Part shown: positions 16,047 to 24,748 of the stretch, piece after piece
Layout: the number at the start of each line of letters is the position of its first letter
Position numbering within the stretch: the stretch's first letter is position 1
Origin: CAYRSS01 sp964426945
GTDB taxonomy: Bacteria > Planctomycetota > Phycisphaerae > UBA1845
Assembly (NCBI GenBank): GCA_964426945.1
Contig: CAYRSS010000032.1
Coordinates: 1 to 45,010 of the forward strand
Length of the DNA stretch: 45,010 bases
Direction: 5' to 3'
The notes under the pieces: generated by a model
What the model saw: only the letters and a program-made list of their open reading frames with translations
The model's database searches: none
What the model was told of the DNA's origin: nothing
Position numbers and translations under genes: made by a program

Positions 16047-17627
16047 TCACGGCACGCCCGCAGCCGCCGGGGCCGGCGCGGGGGTCGGTTCGGAGCCGCT
16101 GCGCTCGATGATCGCCTGGAACATGGGCGTGATACGGTCAAAGACGTAGCCGTGCCCCTGCCCCGGGAGGATGCGAACGTCGGCGTCGCTGCCCAGCGCC
16201 TGCAGCGTCTCCTTGAGCCGGGCGACGGAGGTATCGAGGTAAAACGCATCCTCCGCGCCGGCGTAAATGTTCAGCTTGCCCTTGAGCTTGGGGCCGAGCG
16301 TCTTCCAGTTCCGCTCGAGAACCAGGCGGATGTCGAATGGCTCCCACGCCCGGGCGACGGTCGTGTCGACGCGGCCCGTCTTCCGGTCCCACATCGGCGC
16401 GGGCTTGCCGTCGGAGCCGCGCGGACTGAAGCAGGCCTCGAAGGACCGCAGTTGCCCTCCCGGCCCCAGCGCTTCCTCCATCCGGATGAAATCCTCGTAC
16501 CAGATCAGCACTTTCTCTCCGGCGCGCATGAGCGGGCGGCGATCGCCCTCCTCATCGACGTACATGTTTGCGCCATCGGCATAGAGGTTGATGCGCTGGA
16601 AGTCGCGGAAGTCGACCGGGTCGGGACAGTGCGCCCAGGTGCCGTTGAAGTCGTCGGGGTAGCGTACCTGGAGCCAGAGCGCAGCCCAGCCGCCCGAGGA
16701 GATTCCGGAGGTGAACCGCCGATCGCCCCGCCCCGCGCCGCGGAATTTCGCCTCGATGTGAGGGATCAGTTCTTCCATCAGCGCGCGACCCCACGGGCCG
16801 TTCGTGGCCGAGTCGACGAACACGCTGTGGCCGTAGTAGCAGGTGGCGTCGGGCACGATGATGAGCGTGCGGTCGGCGTACTGCGCGGCCCCGCGCATCG
16901 CGGTGAGCCCGCGCTGAAAAGCGACGTGCCGGTGGTCGCCGCCGAAGCCGGTGAACATGTAGAGCGTCGGGTAGGTCTCCGTACCCTCCGGCGTCCAGCC
17001 CGCGGGCAGCAGCACGCCGGCCCGCAACTTGATCGGTCGCTTGTGGAAGTCGCTCAGCAGGCGGCTTTCCAGTTCGACATAGCGAATCCGCTCGTGCTCC
17101 TTCGCGGGGCGCTCCTCGACGGCCTTGTCGAGGGTCAGTTCGATCACGCCGGCGGGTTCCGCTCCGTTCAGCGTCCGAACCAGCGCCTCGCTGAAGAGAT
17201 CGCCCACCCCCTCGCCGGGCACCGGATGGTCGAGGCTCCGCCGGGCGATGGCCTGAATGGCGTACTCGCGCGAGGGAAGCTGGGCCAGCGGCACGGGAAA
17301 CGCGACCTCGCTGCCGTCGACCAGCACGGGCTGGGTCGGATCGGCGTTGACGAGATCGACCGCGTAGATCGCCGGGGGCTTGGTCCAATCCTGCGCCCGG
17401 CGCGGTTCGCGTCCGAGCCGACCATTGACCAGGACGTAGACCCGGCCGGTGTACGGCCCGGTCTGCAGCGCCGGGTCGAAGGTAACCCGGAAGCCGGCCT
17501 TCGGGGTCTGCCCCGTCGCCTCGTCAACGCCGGCGCGGCTGGCGAGGGCCGGAGCGCACGCGACGGCTACCAGGAGCGACCAGGGCGTCACGCGTTTCCA
17601 TTCAGCGGGTCCGAGCGTTGCGGTCAT
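16047..17627 (-). CDS. secreted alpha/beta-hydrolase esterase (putative-esterase family)
   Basis: 526 residues from ATG 17627, with CAGGT about 10 bases upstream. A signal peptide is visible (basic start, SLLVAVACAPALASRA), so the enzyme is exported. The N-terminal 220 residues are a beta-rich domain. From about 240 the alpha/beta-hydrolase domain begins (YPTLYMFTGFGGDHR), with the nucleophile elbow GISSGGWAAL (Ser near 310) and a late GQGHGYVF (catalytic His near 491); an acid residue probably lies in AEDAF. The fold resembles enterochelin-esterase/PF00756 proteins, which hydrolyse esters of sugars, siderophores or acyl groups. The substrate is unknown. The ABC-2 permease gene lies 64 bases upstream on the same strand. 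Confidence 0.78.
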   Translation of the reverse strand: MTATLGPAEWKRVTPWSLLVAVACAPALASRAGVDEATGQTPKAGFRVTFDPALQTGPYTGRVYVLVNGRLGREPRRAQDWTKPPAIYAVDLVNADPTQPVLVDGSEVAFPVPLAQLPSREYAIQAIARRSLDHPVPGEGVGDLFSEALVRTLNGAEPAGVIELTLDKAVEERPAKEHERIRYVELESRLLSDFHKRPIKLRAGVLLPAGWTPEGTETYPTLYMFTGFGGDHRHVAFQRGLTAMRGAAQYADRTLIIVPDATCYYGHSVFVDSATNGPWGRALMEELIPHIEAKFRGAGRGDRRFTSGISSGGWAALWLQVRYPDDFNGTWAHCPDPVDFRDFQRINLYADGANMYVDEEGDRRPLMRAGEKVLIWYEDFIRMEEALGPGGQLRSFEACFSPRGSDGKPAPMWDRKTGRVDTTVARAWEPFDIRLVLERNWKTLGPKLKGKLNIYAGAEDAFYLDTSVARLKETLQALGSDADVRILPGQGHGYVFDRITPMFQAIIERSGSEPTPAPAPAAAGVP

Positions 17628-17691
17628 TGAGGTGATACCTGCCGGGGAGGGCCCGGGCCTGACCGGATCGAGAGCGCGTGGGGATCGGCGG

Positions 17692-18669
17692 CTAGCCGAC
17701 CTCACGACGCTGGAACAGGACGATCCCCACGTTGAGGATCGCCGAGCACATGAGCAGCCCGTACGCCGTGGCCAGCAGGACGTACGTCGCCGGAATCTGC
17801 GTCTCGGGGCTGTCGACCGTGAGGCCGTCAATCACCCAGAACGGGCCGACATTCGGGAATAAGGCGTAGGAGACGCTGGCCAGAATCGACTCGTCGGCAT
17901 GCTGTCCGAAGGCATAGTCGGACACGATGCCCACGCCGAGGACGAGCGAGCACACGACGAGGGTCATGAGCTGCCCCAGGCGGGTCGACGCGGCCAGCGC
18001 CACGGCGGCGAGGATCAGGGTCATCAGGAAAACGAGGTAGCCCCCGATCCAGACCTGGCCGGAGACGTGATTGCTCCCGAAAGGGATCGGCTCCCACTTG
18101 GGACCGAAGAAGCCGATCAGGACGACCGCGAGCGTCAGCACCCCCGTGCAGAGCGCCAGGGAGGTGGTGGCGAACCCCATCGAATAGAAGTAGTTGCAGA
18201 AAGCGGCCACGGCCAGGGCCAGCAGCACGCCCCCTACCCCGAAGAAAAGGACCGGCCCGTCGAGCGGCTTGGCCGACGTGTCCATGACCCCGTGCCGCAC
18301 GCAAAGCACGAATATCAGGAAACTTACGTACCACGCGACGGCCATCGCCCCCCCCAGCCCGACGTACTTGGCCAAAAGGAAGGTCGGGCGGCCGACAGGC
18401 TTGGAGATGACCGTGAGGACCGTCTTGTTGTCGATCTCGCGGCTCAGGACCCCCGCGGCGCTGAAGGACGCCAAGAACATTCCGGAGAGCAGCAGCGTAG
18501 ACAACCCAAGATCGAGCAGGAGCTTGTTGTCGTCCGAGAGCGTGAAGGCGGCCAGCGACACGTTCAGGACCATCAGCAGCGCCGTGGCGATGAGGATCAC
18601 GCCGTAGACCGGCTGGCGGACGGTCTCGATGAACGTGTTCATCGCGATGCTATAGAAGCGTTGCAGCAT
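17692..18669 (-). CDS. ABC-2 type transporter permease
   Basis: 325 residues from ATG 18669 (MLQRFYSIAMNTF); upstream in-frame residues do not look real. There are about six hydrophobic helices: the first at about 22-45 (YGVILIATALLMVLNVSLAAF), then LLLSGMFLASFSAAGVL, followed by the cytoplasmic SREIDNKTVLTVISKPVGRPTFLLAK, the coupling-helix-like segment typical of permeases of the NosY/multi-copper-maturation type. No ATPase is beside it on this strand. The ATPase gene in the divergent operon (23539-24747) is the natural partner, making this a possible second half of that transporter. It shares a 180-base divergent promoter region with the SPFH operon. Confidence 0.8.
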   Translation of the reverse strand: MLQRFYSIAMNTFIETVRQPVYGVILIATALLMVLNVSLAAFTLSDDNKLLLDLGLSTLLLSGMFLASFSAAGVLSREIDNKTVLTVISKPVGRPTFLLAKYVGLGGAMAVAWYVSFLIFVLCVRHGVMDTSAKPLDGPVLFFGVGGVLLALAVAAFCNYFYSMGFATTSLALCTGVLTLAVVLIGFFGPKWEPIPFGSNHVSGQVWIGGYLVFLMTLILAAVALAASTRLGQLMTLVVCSLVLGVGIVSDYAFGQHADESILASVSYALFPNVGPFWVIDGLTVDSPETQIPATYVLLATAYGLLMCSAILNVGIVLFQRREVG

Positions 18670-18717
18670 GGTTCTGTCGGCGTCCGACGGGGCTGGCCCG
18701 CCAGGTTCGTGCTCCGG

Positions 18718-18746
18718 TTGGCAGTCGAATAGCGGTATTGTATGCT
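18718..18746 (+). promoter_or_regulatory. promoter of the SPFH-ABC operon
   Basis: TTGGCA and TATGCT are separated by 17 bases on the plus strand (-35 five of six, -10 four of six). The leader to the ATG at 18850 would be about 97 bases. It overlaps the divergent promoter of the permease gene. Confidence 0.5.
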
Positions 18747-18764
18747 GCCCCCCCCTGCCGACAA
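18737..18764 (-). promoter_or_regulatory. divergent promoter of the ABC-2 permease gene
   Basis: On the minus strand TTGTCG and TACAAT are separated by 16 bases, with a run of eight G in the spacer. Its -10 box shares bases with the plus-strand -10 box, so polymerase cannot easily sit at both at once. Confidence 0.45.
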
Positions 18765-18849
18765 GGCGGGGCCGATCCGGTTCGACATTTGGTACGACGC
18801 CGGGGCGCGGGCGGTTCGGGAGCAGCAGCGGGCCTGAGCGGATCTGACA

Positions 18850-21009
18850 ATGGCAGACACCCAAACGCGCGTTGATCGCCGATGTGAGAACGTGGCCCTG
18901 GGCGGCCTGGTGGTACAGCTCGCCAGCGTGGGGCTGACCTCGGCGGTCTGGTACTGGAGCGGCGGCTCGGACGCCATCAAGAGCTGCGCCGCCCTGATGC
19001 TCGTCGGGATCCCGATCTGGATCGTCCTCCGCATCGTCTTCCGCCAGCTTCGGCGGGTCCAGGCTGAAGAACTCGAGACGGCCGAACTCAAGCGGGCCCA
19101 GGCCGCCGGCGACAGCACCGCCCTCTTCGAGGTCGACCGCGAAGAACTCCTCATCGAGCAGAGCCGCCTGAAGTGGATGGTCAAGTGGCTCCTGCCCGCC
19201 ACGACCGTCGTGCTCTTCACGATGCTGTTCGCCCTCCAGTTCACGATGTGGAACTGGTCATTCGAAGCCGCGTTCAAGGCGACGGGCGAGGGCGGCATCG
19301 TCCGCACGAGCCAGCCGACGCTCTGGATGTGGTTCATCGTCTTCGTCGGCTTTGTCTGCTTTCTGTTCGCTCGCTACACGCTGGCCCTCGCGCGAATCCG
19401 CCAGGAGTGGGAGATCCTCCGTGCCGGCGCGACGTGCATGGCCGCCTCGGCCATCTCGTGCCTGCTGCTCGCGCTGACGCTGATGGCGTCGTCGCAACTC
19501 GGCTGGGTCGAGCCGCTTTACGCGTACCTCGTGCGCGCCGTGCTGCTGGTGCTGGCGGTCGAGCTGGCAACCAACTTCGTGCTCGACTTCTACAGGCCGC
19601 GCACGCGCCGCAAACTGCCCCGGCCCTCGTTCGAGAGTCGCTTGTTCGGCCTGGTCAGCGAGCCCGGCGGCATCGCCAAGTCGATCGCCGATGCGGTCAA
19701 CTACCAGTTCGGCTTCGAAGTCAGCACGACCTGGTTCTACCAGTTGCTTCAGCGGTGGTTCCTGCCGCTCGTGGTGACGTGCTTCCTCATCATCCTGGGC
19801 CTGTCGATGGTCGTGGTGGTCGAGGCGGATGAGCAGGTCGTGGTCGAGCGCTTCGGCCGACCCTGGCGCGAGAACGCCGCCGATCCCGCCAGCCCGCTCG
19901 TCGTGCTGGGCCCGGGGATCCACTTCAAGCGGCCGTTTCCGATCGACATCACGCGGCGCGTGCCGGTGGAGCGTATTTCCGAGCTCACCATCGGCGAGAC
20001 CACCCGCAAGACTCCCGAGGAGGACCACAAGGCGATCCTCTGGACCGAGCAGCACGAATTCGTGCCCGAGCTGATGCTGCTGGTAGCCGCGCCGAACGAG
20101 AACGGCCCCGCGGCCGTGCGGGCGCCGGCGGACGAAAACGGCCGGTCGCCCGATCGCAGCGTTTCGTCGAGCCTGTTGATGGTCTCGGTCCCGATCCAGT
20201 ACCGCATTCAGGATCTGAACGCGTACCTCTACAAGTACGAAGACGTCGAGAAGGTGATGGAGGAAGTGGTTTACCAGATCCTCTCCGACTACGCCTCGAA
20301 CGTCGACGTCGACGCTCTCATCAGCCACGGTCGGCGCGAGCTGAACGAAGGGCTCCGCTCGCGGTTCCAGGAGAAGATCGACGAGCTTGGGCTGGGCATC
20401 GACCTGGTTTTCGTCGGGATCCGCGGCGCGCACCCGCCGGCGCAGGACCAGGTCGCGGCGGCATTTCACGAAGTCGTTTCGGCAGAGACGCGGATGGTCG
20501 CAACGATCAACGCCGCGCGCGGGCAGGAGCAGACGATCCTCACCCGCGTCGCCGGCTCGGTCGACCGCGCCCGCGAACTCGACGCGGCGATCCTCGACAA
20601 GAAGCGCGTCGAGAACGACGCTTCGGCCACGCCGGAGCAGATCGCCGCGGCGGCGAGCCGGGTGGACGAATTGCTGGTGGGCGACCCCGAAAGGCGAATC
20701 CTGCCGATCGGCGGCGAGGCGGCGGTTGACATCGCCGCGGCGCACGACCGAGCGACCCGGCTTGTTAGCGCGGCCGCCCGCAAGGCCACGGCGTTTGACG
20801 CTGAGGTGGCCGCCTACACTGCGGCTCCCGATCTGTACATGGCCCGTCGCCGGCTCGACGTGTATCGACAGCTCGGCGACATCCGGAAGTTTTTCATCAT
20901 GGGCGACCCGAGCAAGGTGCTCATCGAGGTCGACACGGAAGAGAAGGCGGCGCTCGACAGCGTGCTGCAAAGCGGCGCCGAGAAGGAGCGGGCCAAGAGC
21001 GGGGGCTGA
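18850..21009 (+). CDS. SPFH/HflK-like protein with a seven-helix membrane domain
   Basis: 719 residues. The N-terminal 300 carry about six hydrophobic segments (near 17-40, 49-67, 113-140, 157-180, 195-220 and 225-245), and a seventh (about 300-325, LPLVVTCFLIILGLSMVVVV) runs straight into an SPFH domain beginning EADEQVVVERFGRP. The SPFH domain continues to about 560, and alanine/glutamate-rich helices follow. Ordinary HflK has one membrane helix and about 400 residues, so this is a long form. SPFH proteins assemble into membrane rings that wall off proteases such as FtsH or organise lipid domains. It is the first gene of the operon, 96 bases before hflC. Which partner it ring-forms with is inferred from the neighbouring SPFH genes, not seen. 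Confidence 0.85.
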   Translation: MADTQTRVDRRCENVALGGLVVQLASVGLTSAVWYWSGGSDAIKSCAALMLVGIPIWIVLRIVFRQLRRVQAEELETAELKRAQAAGDSTALFEVDREELLIEQSRLKWMVKWLLPATTVVLFTMLFALQFTMWNWSFEAAFKATGEGGIVRTSQPTLWMWFIVFVGFVCFLFARYTLALARIRQEWEILRAGATCMAASAISCLLLALTLMASSQLGWVEPLYAYLVRAVLLVLAVELATNFVLDFYRPRTRRKLPRPSFESRLFGLVSEPGGIAKSIADAVNYQFGFEVSTTWFYQLLQRWFLPLVVTCFLIILGLSMVVVVEADEQVVVERFGRPWRENAADPASPLVVLGPGIHFKRPFPIDITRRVPVERISELTIGETTRKTPEEDHKAILWTEQHEFVPELMLLVAAPNENGPAAVRAPADENGRSPDRSVSSSLLMVSVPIQYRIQDLNAYLYKYEDVEKVMEEVVYQILSDYASNVDVDALISHGRRELNEGLRSRFQEKIDELGLGIDLVFVGIRGAHPPAQDQVAAAFHEVVSAETRMVATINAARGQEQTILTRVAGSVDRARELDAAILDKKRVENDASATPEQIAAAASRVDELLVGDPERRILPIGGEAAVDIAAAHDRATRLVSAAARKATAFDAEVAAYTAAPDLYMARRRLDVYRQLGDIRKFFIMGDPSKVLIEVDTEEKAALDSVLQSGAEKERAKSGG

Positions 21010-21105
21010 AACCCCGCCCGCGGCCGGACCGAGTACGAGTCAGAACCGGCGACGCGCGCACCGACGCCCGTCGCCGCGACGTGAGAGAGAACCAGGAGCG
21101 ATCCC

Positions 21106-22071
21106 TTGAGGAAGAATCTCGCCACCATCGTTGCGGCCGTGTTCATTGCGGCCGTGCTGCTGGCGTACCTGTGTACGTTCCAGGTCCGCTTCATGGAGCG
21201 AGCCGTGGTCAAGACGTGGGGCAAGCCCGCAGACACGGCGATCGCCGAGCCCGACCTCTATTTCAAGTGGCCGCCGCCGATCCAGACGGTGGTGATCTAC
21301 GACCAGCGCGTCCGCACGCTCGAGAGCAAACACGAGGAGACGCGCACGTTCGACGGCAAGAACGTCATCCTCACGAGCTTCACGCTCTGGCGGATCGTCG
21401 ATCCCGCGGTGTTCCACCGCAACTTCCCCGCCGGCGAGGAGCAGGGCGAACTGCGGCTGCGCGCCGTGCTCGCTACCGCCAAGACTTCGGTCACGGGCAA
21501 GCACTCGCTGAACGACTTCATCTCGACGGTGCCCGGCGAACGTCGACTTCGCGACATCGAGATGGAGATGAAGGCCGAGGTCGTCGCCAAGACCCAGGCC
21601 GAGTACGGCATCGAGGTGGTGGACTTCGGGATCAAGAAGCTCGGCCTGCCCCAGTCGACGACGAACGAGATCTTCGCCGCGATGAAGCAGAACGAGCAGA
21701 CCAAGGCCCAGAAGTACACCAGCGAGGGCGAAGCCGCCGCCGACAAGATCATGGCCGAAGCGCGCAGCGTCCGCGAGCGGATCCTGGCCGCCGCCCGCGA
21801 AAAGCGTGCCGAGATCGAGGCGGACGCACAGCGCCTCGTCGGCGACTACTACTCCCGCTTCACCTCGCACCCGCAGCTCCGCATCTTCCTCGACGAACTG
21901 CGGACGCTCGTCGACGCCCTCTCGCGGCGCACGACGCTCATCATGACGCCTGAGGAGTCGCCCGGCCGCGTCATGGACCCGGGGTATCGAGCGACGCTTG
22001 GCGAACCGGGCCCGGCCGGTGATGCGGGCGCGGACGCCAGCAAGACCGAGACCATCCGAATCAGCGACTGA
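21106..22071 (+). CDS. hflC: SPFH protein, HflC-like protease modulator
   Basis: 321 residues from a TTG start at 21106. AGGAG lies 9 bases upstream, and this start keeps the membrane anchor (about 6-24, ATIVAAVFIAAVLLAYLCTF); the next ATG would remove it. The SPFH domain follows (VRFMERAVVKTWGKP to about 200) with FGIKKLGLPQS. An Ala/Glu-rich coiled coil comes next (about 200-255, EGEAAADKIMAEARSVRER). Length and order match HflC, which with HflK forms a dome around the FtsH protease. No ftsH gene is in the window. It lies between the two other SPFH genes. Confidence 0.88.
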   Translation: MRKNLATIVAAVFIAAVLLAYLCTFQVRFMERAVVKTWGKPADTAIAEPDLYFKWPPPIQTVVIYDQRVRTLESKHEETRTFDGKNVILTSFTLWRIVDPAVFHRNFPAGEEQGELRLRAVLATAKTSVTGKHSLNDFISTVPGERRLRDIEMEMKAEVVAKTQAEYGIEVVDFGIKKLGLPQSTTNEIFAAMKQNEQTKAQKYTSEGEAAADKIMAEARSVRERILAAAREKRAEIEADAQRLVGDYYSRFTSHPQLRIFLDELRTLVDALSRRTTLIMTPEESPGRVMDPGYRATLGEPGPAGDAGADASKTETIRISD

Positions 22072-22100
22072 CGGCCTTCGACCGAACGAGACCAGACGCG

Positions 22101-23465
22101 ATGCACGATCATCACGACCACCATCATCACCATCACGGCCACGATCACCACGGGCATCACCACCACGGCCCCTCCGCCGCGGTCGAGGCCCTGGAAGAGC
22201 CGATGGACGCCGCCAACAAGGCGCTCGGCGACGCGCTGCAGGTCAGCTTCCGGATCCTCAAGGGGATCATGGTCGTGCTGGTGCTGCTCTACCTCGTTTC
22301 GAACCTCAAGTGCATCCAGGGGCATCAGAACGCCCTCGTGATGCGGCTGGGCAGACTGATGCCCGGCACACACGACGCGGGGCTGGTCCGCGCGTGGCCG
22401 TTTCCGCTCGAAGAAGTGCTCATTCTGCCGACCAAGCAGGCCAACACGATCAACATCCAGAGCCACACGTTCTACCGCCGCGAAGACGAGATCGGCCGCG
22501 ACCTGTCGATGATCTACCGCGGCGATCACGGCGGGCTTGATCCGTCGCTCGACGGCGCCCTGCTGACGGCCGACAAGGGGCTCGTCCACGTCGAGTGGAA
22601 GATCACCTACAAGTTCGACGAGGACATCGCGCAGTTCGTCAGCCACATCTACGGGGCTGAGCGCGTCACGCCCGAGGGGACCGTTCTGGCGGCTGAAAAC
22701 CTGATTCGCACCGTTGTCGAAACCACGGGGATTCACCTGGCGACCGAACTGACCGCCGAGGAGATCATCCGCACGCGGGTCTCCGAAGTGCAGGCGATGA
22801 TGCGCGACCGCATCAACGAGCGCCTGCGCGATCTGGAGTCGGGCGTTCGGGTCACCAGCGTCGAAATGAAAGATCCGACCCCGCCGATGCAGGTGCGCGA
22901 GGCCTTCAACCAGACGCAGATCGCCGAAAACGCCAAGAAGCGGACCATCGACGCCGCCGCGGGCCGGGCGATTGCCATCAAGAACCAGACCGCGGGCGCC
23001 ATTCACGAGCAGATCATCCGCGTGCTGGATGCCATCGCCGCCGCCGACACGGCCGAGCAGCCGGCGATGCGCGAGCAACTCGATGCCCTGCTGATGAGCG
23101 ATGAGCTGGGCGGTGACGCCGGCCGGATGATCTCGGCCGCGCAGAGCTACTACAGCAACGAGGTCGGCCAGATGCGCAGCGATGTCGAGGAGTACGAAAA
23201 GCTGCTTCCCGAGTATCTGCGCAACCCGGGCATGCTCATCAGCCGCAAGTGGGAAGAAGCCCGCTCGCAGATCCTGAACAATCCCCAGACGGTAAAGATC
23301 ATGATCCCGCGCGGGCTGGGGCTGTTCCGACTCCGCATCGGCCGCGACCCGCGTCAGATGCGCGAGGACGAGGCCGCCGAGCTGCAGGCCGGCGTGCCGG
23401 GCGAGCTCCGGGCGTCCGAACTGCTCCCGCAGTACTATCATCCGGTAAACACGGAGCTCGAATAG
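22101..23465 (+). CDS. hflK: SPFH protein, HflK-like, with histidine-rich N-terminus
   Basis: 454 residues. The first 22 contain 16 histidines mixed with Asp and Gly, a probable metal-binding tail on the cytoplasmic side. A single membrane helix follows (about 56-75, IMVVLVLLYLVSNL), then an SPFH domain starting at QGHQNALVMRLGRLMPG and reaching about 270 with VTSVEMKDPTPPMQVREAF. An extended helical region contains an Ala-rich coiled coil (NAKKRTIDAAAGRAIAI), and a distinct end from about 370. It pairs naturally with HflC encoded just upstream, 29 bases away. The three-SPFH arrangement suggests a heteromeric ring of unusual composition. Confidence 0.87.
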   Translation: MHDHHDHHHHHHGHDHHGHHHHGPSAAVEALEEPMDAANKALGDALQVSFRILKGIMVVLVLLYLVSNLKCIQGHQNALVMRLGRLMPGTHDAGLVRAWPFPLEEVLILPTKQANTINIQSHTFYRREDEIGRDLSMIYRGDHGGLDPSLDGALLTADKGLVHVEWKITYKFDEDIAQFVSHIYGAERVTPEGTVLAAENLIRTVVETTGIHLATELTAEEIIRTRVSEVQAMMRDRINERLRDLESGVRVTSVEMKDPTPPMQVREAFNQTQIAENAKKRTIDAAAGRAIAIKNQTAGAIHEQIIRVLDAIAAADTAEQPAMREQLDALLMSDELGGDAGRMISAAQSYYSNEVGQMRSDVEEYEKLLPEYLRNPGMLISRKWEEARSQILNNPQTVKIMIPRGLGLFRLRIGRDPRQMREDEAAELQAGVPGELRASELLPQYYHPVNTELE

Positions 23466-23538
23466 TGTCGGCTGCGGCGAGCCCGGCGGACGGGCGAGGC
23501 CGCGCGGCGCAGGTCCTCCGAAGCGAAGCAGCGACCTC

Positions 23539-24747
23539 ATGGGCAAACTGACCCTGCCCGTCGTGCAGACGGCGGGCCTCTGCAAGACATTCCGTGACTT
23601 CTGGCGAAGGCCGAAGGTCGAAGCCGTGAAGGATCTCAACATCGAGATCCGCCCCGGCGAGGTCTTCGGCCTGCTGGGCCCCAACGGCTCGGGCAAGAGC
23701 ACGACGATTAAGATGATGCTCGGCCTGCTCTACCCCACGCGCGGGCGCATCTCAATCTTCGGTAAGGCCCCCACCGACGTCGCGGTGAAGGCACGCATCG
23801 GCTTTCTGCCCGAAGAGACCTATCTCTACCGCTTCCTCGTTGCGAGCGAGACGCTCGATTACTTCGGCCGTCTGTTCCGGCTGCCTACTGTCGCCCGCCG
23901 CGAGCGGACAGCCCACCTGCTCGACATGGTCGGGCTCAAGCACGAGGCCAAGCGTCCGCTGGGCGAGTACTCCAAAGGTATGGCGCGTCGCATCGGCCTG
24001 GCCCAGGCGCTGATCAACGATCCCGAGTTTCTCATTCTTGACGAGCCGACCAGCGGGCTTGACCCCATCGGCGCCCGGCAGATCAAGGACGTCATTCGCG
24101 AGCTCGGCAACCGCGGCAAGACGATTCTCCTGTCGAGCCACGCCCTGTCCGACGTGGAGGACGTCTGCGATCGCGTGACCATTCTCTACGGCGGCCAGCA
24201 GCGGGCGGCGGGCGAGGTCGACACCCTCCTGGCCCGCAGCGACGCGACACAGATCACCACCAACGCCCTCAGCGAGGAGACGATTGCGGAAGTGCGAGCC
24301 TTGATCAAGCGGCTCGAGAAGAAGGACATTCTCGCCGTCGACCACCCGCGCGTGCGCCTGGAAGAGTTCTTCCTGCAGATCGTCCGCGAGGCGCAGGCCG
24401 CACGGATCAAGACCTCCGGCGCGATGGCCGGCACGGCGACCCCGGAGTTTCTTTCGAAGGCCACGCAGTCGGTGACCCACGACGTCGTCGGCTCGCTCGT
24501 CGTGGCGGCGGACCGCCCCGTCGGCGAGCCGGTCCGAGCCACCGCCCCGCCTCCGAAGGCCGCAGAGCCCTCGGCTGCCGTGCTCGATCAACTGGTCGGC
24601 AAGCCCGAAGCGCCGACGCCCCCGGTCCCGACAACCGACAAGGGCGCGCCTCCCGCTGCCCCGGCCGGACCGCGGCCGAAGGTCAAGGCCGACGACGCTG
24701 TCCTCGACGCCCTGCTGGGCAAGCCGAAAGAAGACAAGGGAGGCTGA
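23539..24747 (+). CDS. ABC transporter ATP-binding protein with a C-terminal Pro/Ala-rich tail
   Basis: 402 residues. The nucleotide-binding domain is complete: Walker A GPNGSGKST (about 48-56), Q-loop region, signature YSKGM (about 145), Walker B FLILDEPTSGLDP (about 162-175) and switch His in SSHALSD. It belongs to the drug/NatA/NosF type that works with ABC-2 permeases. After about 300 the chain becomes a low-complexity tail of about 100 residues containing two copies of a VLDxLxGKP motif (VLDQLVGKPEAP and VLDALLGKPKED, the latter at the very end). The tail is not part of the usual fold and may bind a partner. The permease gene begins one base after its stop. Confidence 0.92.
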   Translation: MGKLTLPVVQTAGLCKTFRDFWRRPKVEAVKDLNIEIRPGEVFGLLGPNGSGKSTTIKMMLGLLYPTRGRISIFGKAPTDVAVKARIGFLPEETYLYRFLVASETLDYFGRLFRLPTVARRERTAHLLDMVGLKHEAKRPLGEYSKGMARRIGLAQALINDPEFLILDEPTSGLDPIGARQIKDVIRELGNRGKTILLSSHALSDVEDVCDRVTILYGGQQRAAGEVDTLLARSDATQITTNALSEETIAEVRALIKRLEKKDILAVDHPRVRLEEFFLQIVREAQAARIKTSGAMAGTATPEFLSKATQSVTHDVVGSLVVAADRPVGEPVRATAPPPKAAEPSAAVLDQLVGKPEAPTPPVPTTDKGAPPAAPAGPRPKVKADDAVLDALLGKPKEDKGG

Positions 24748-24748
24748 C

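Noticed and set aside
19258..20970. Minus-strand frame of 570 codons opposite the first SPFH gene
   Set aside because: An antisense shadow caused by high GC at third positions; Arg/His/Asp-rich with no recognisable motif. The frame at 21849-23702 (minus) is rejected for the same reason.
22101..22170. His-rich start of HflK as a wrong start or a DNA repeat
   Set aside because: The run is in frame with the membrane helix and SPFH domain and uses both CAC and CAT codons, which argues against a simple DNA slip; kept as coding.
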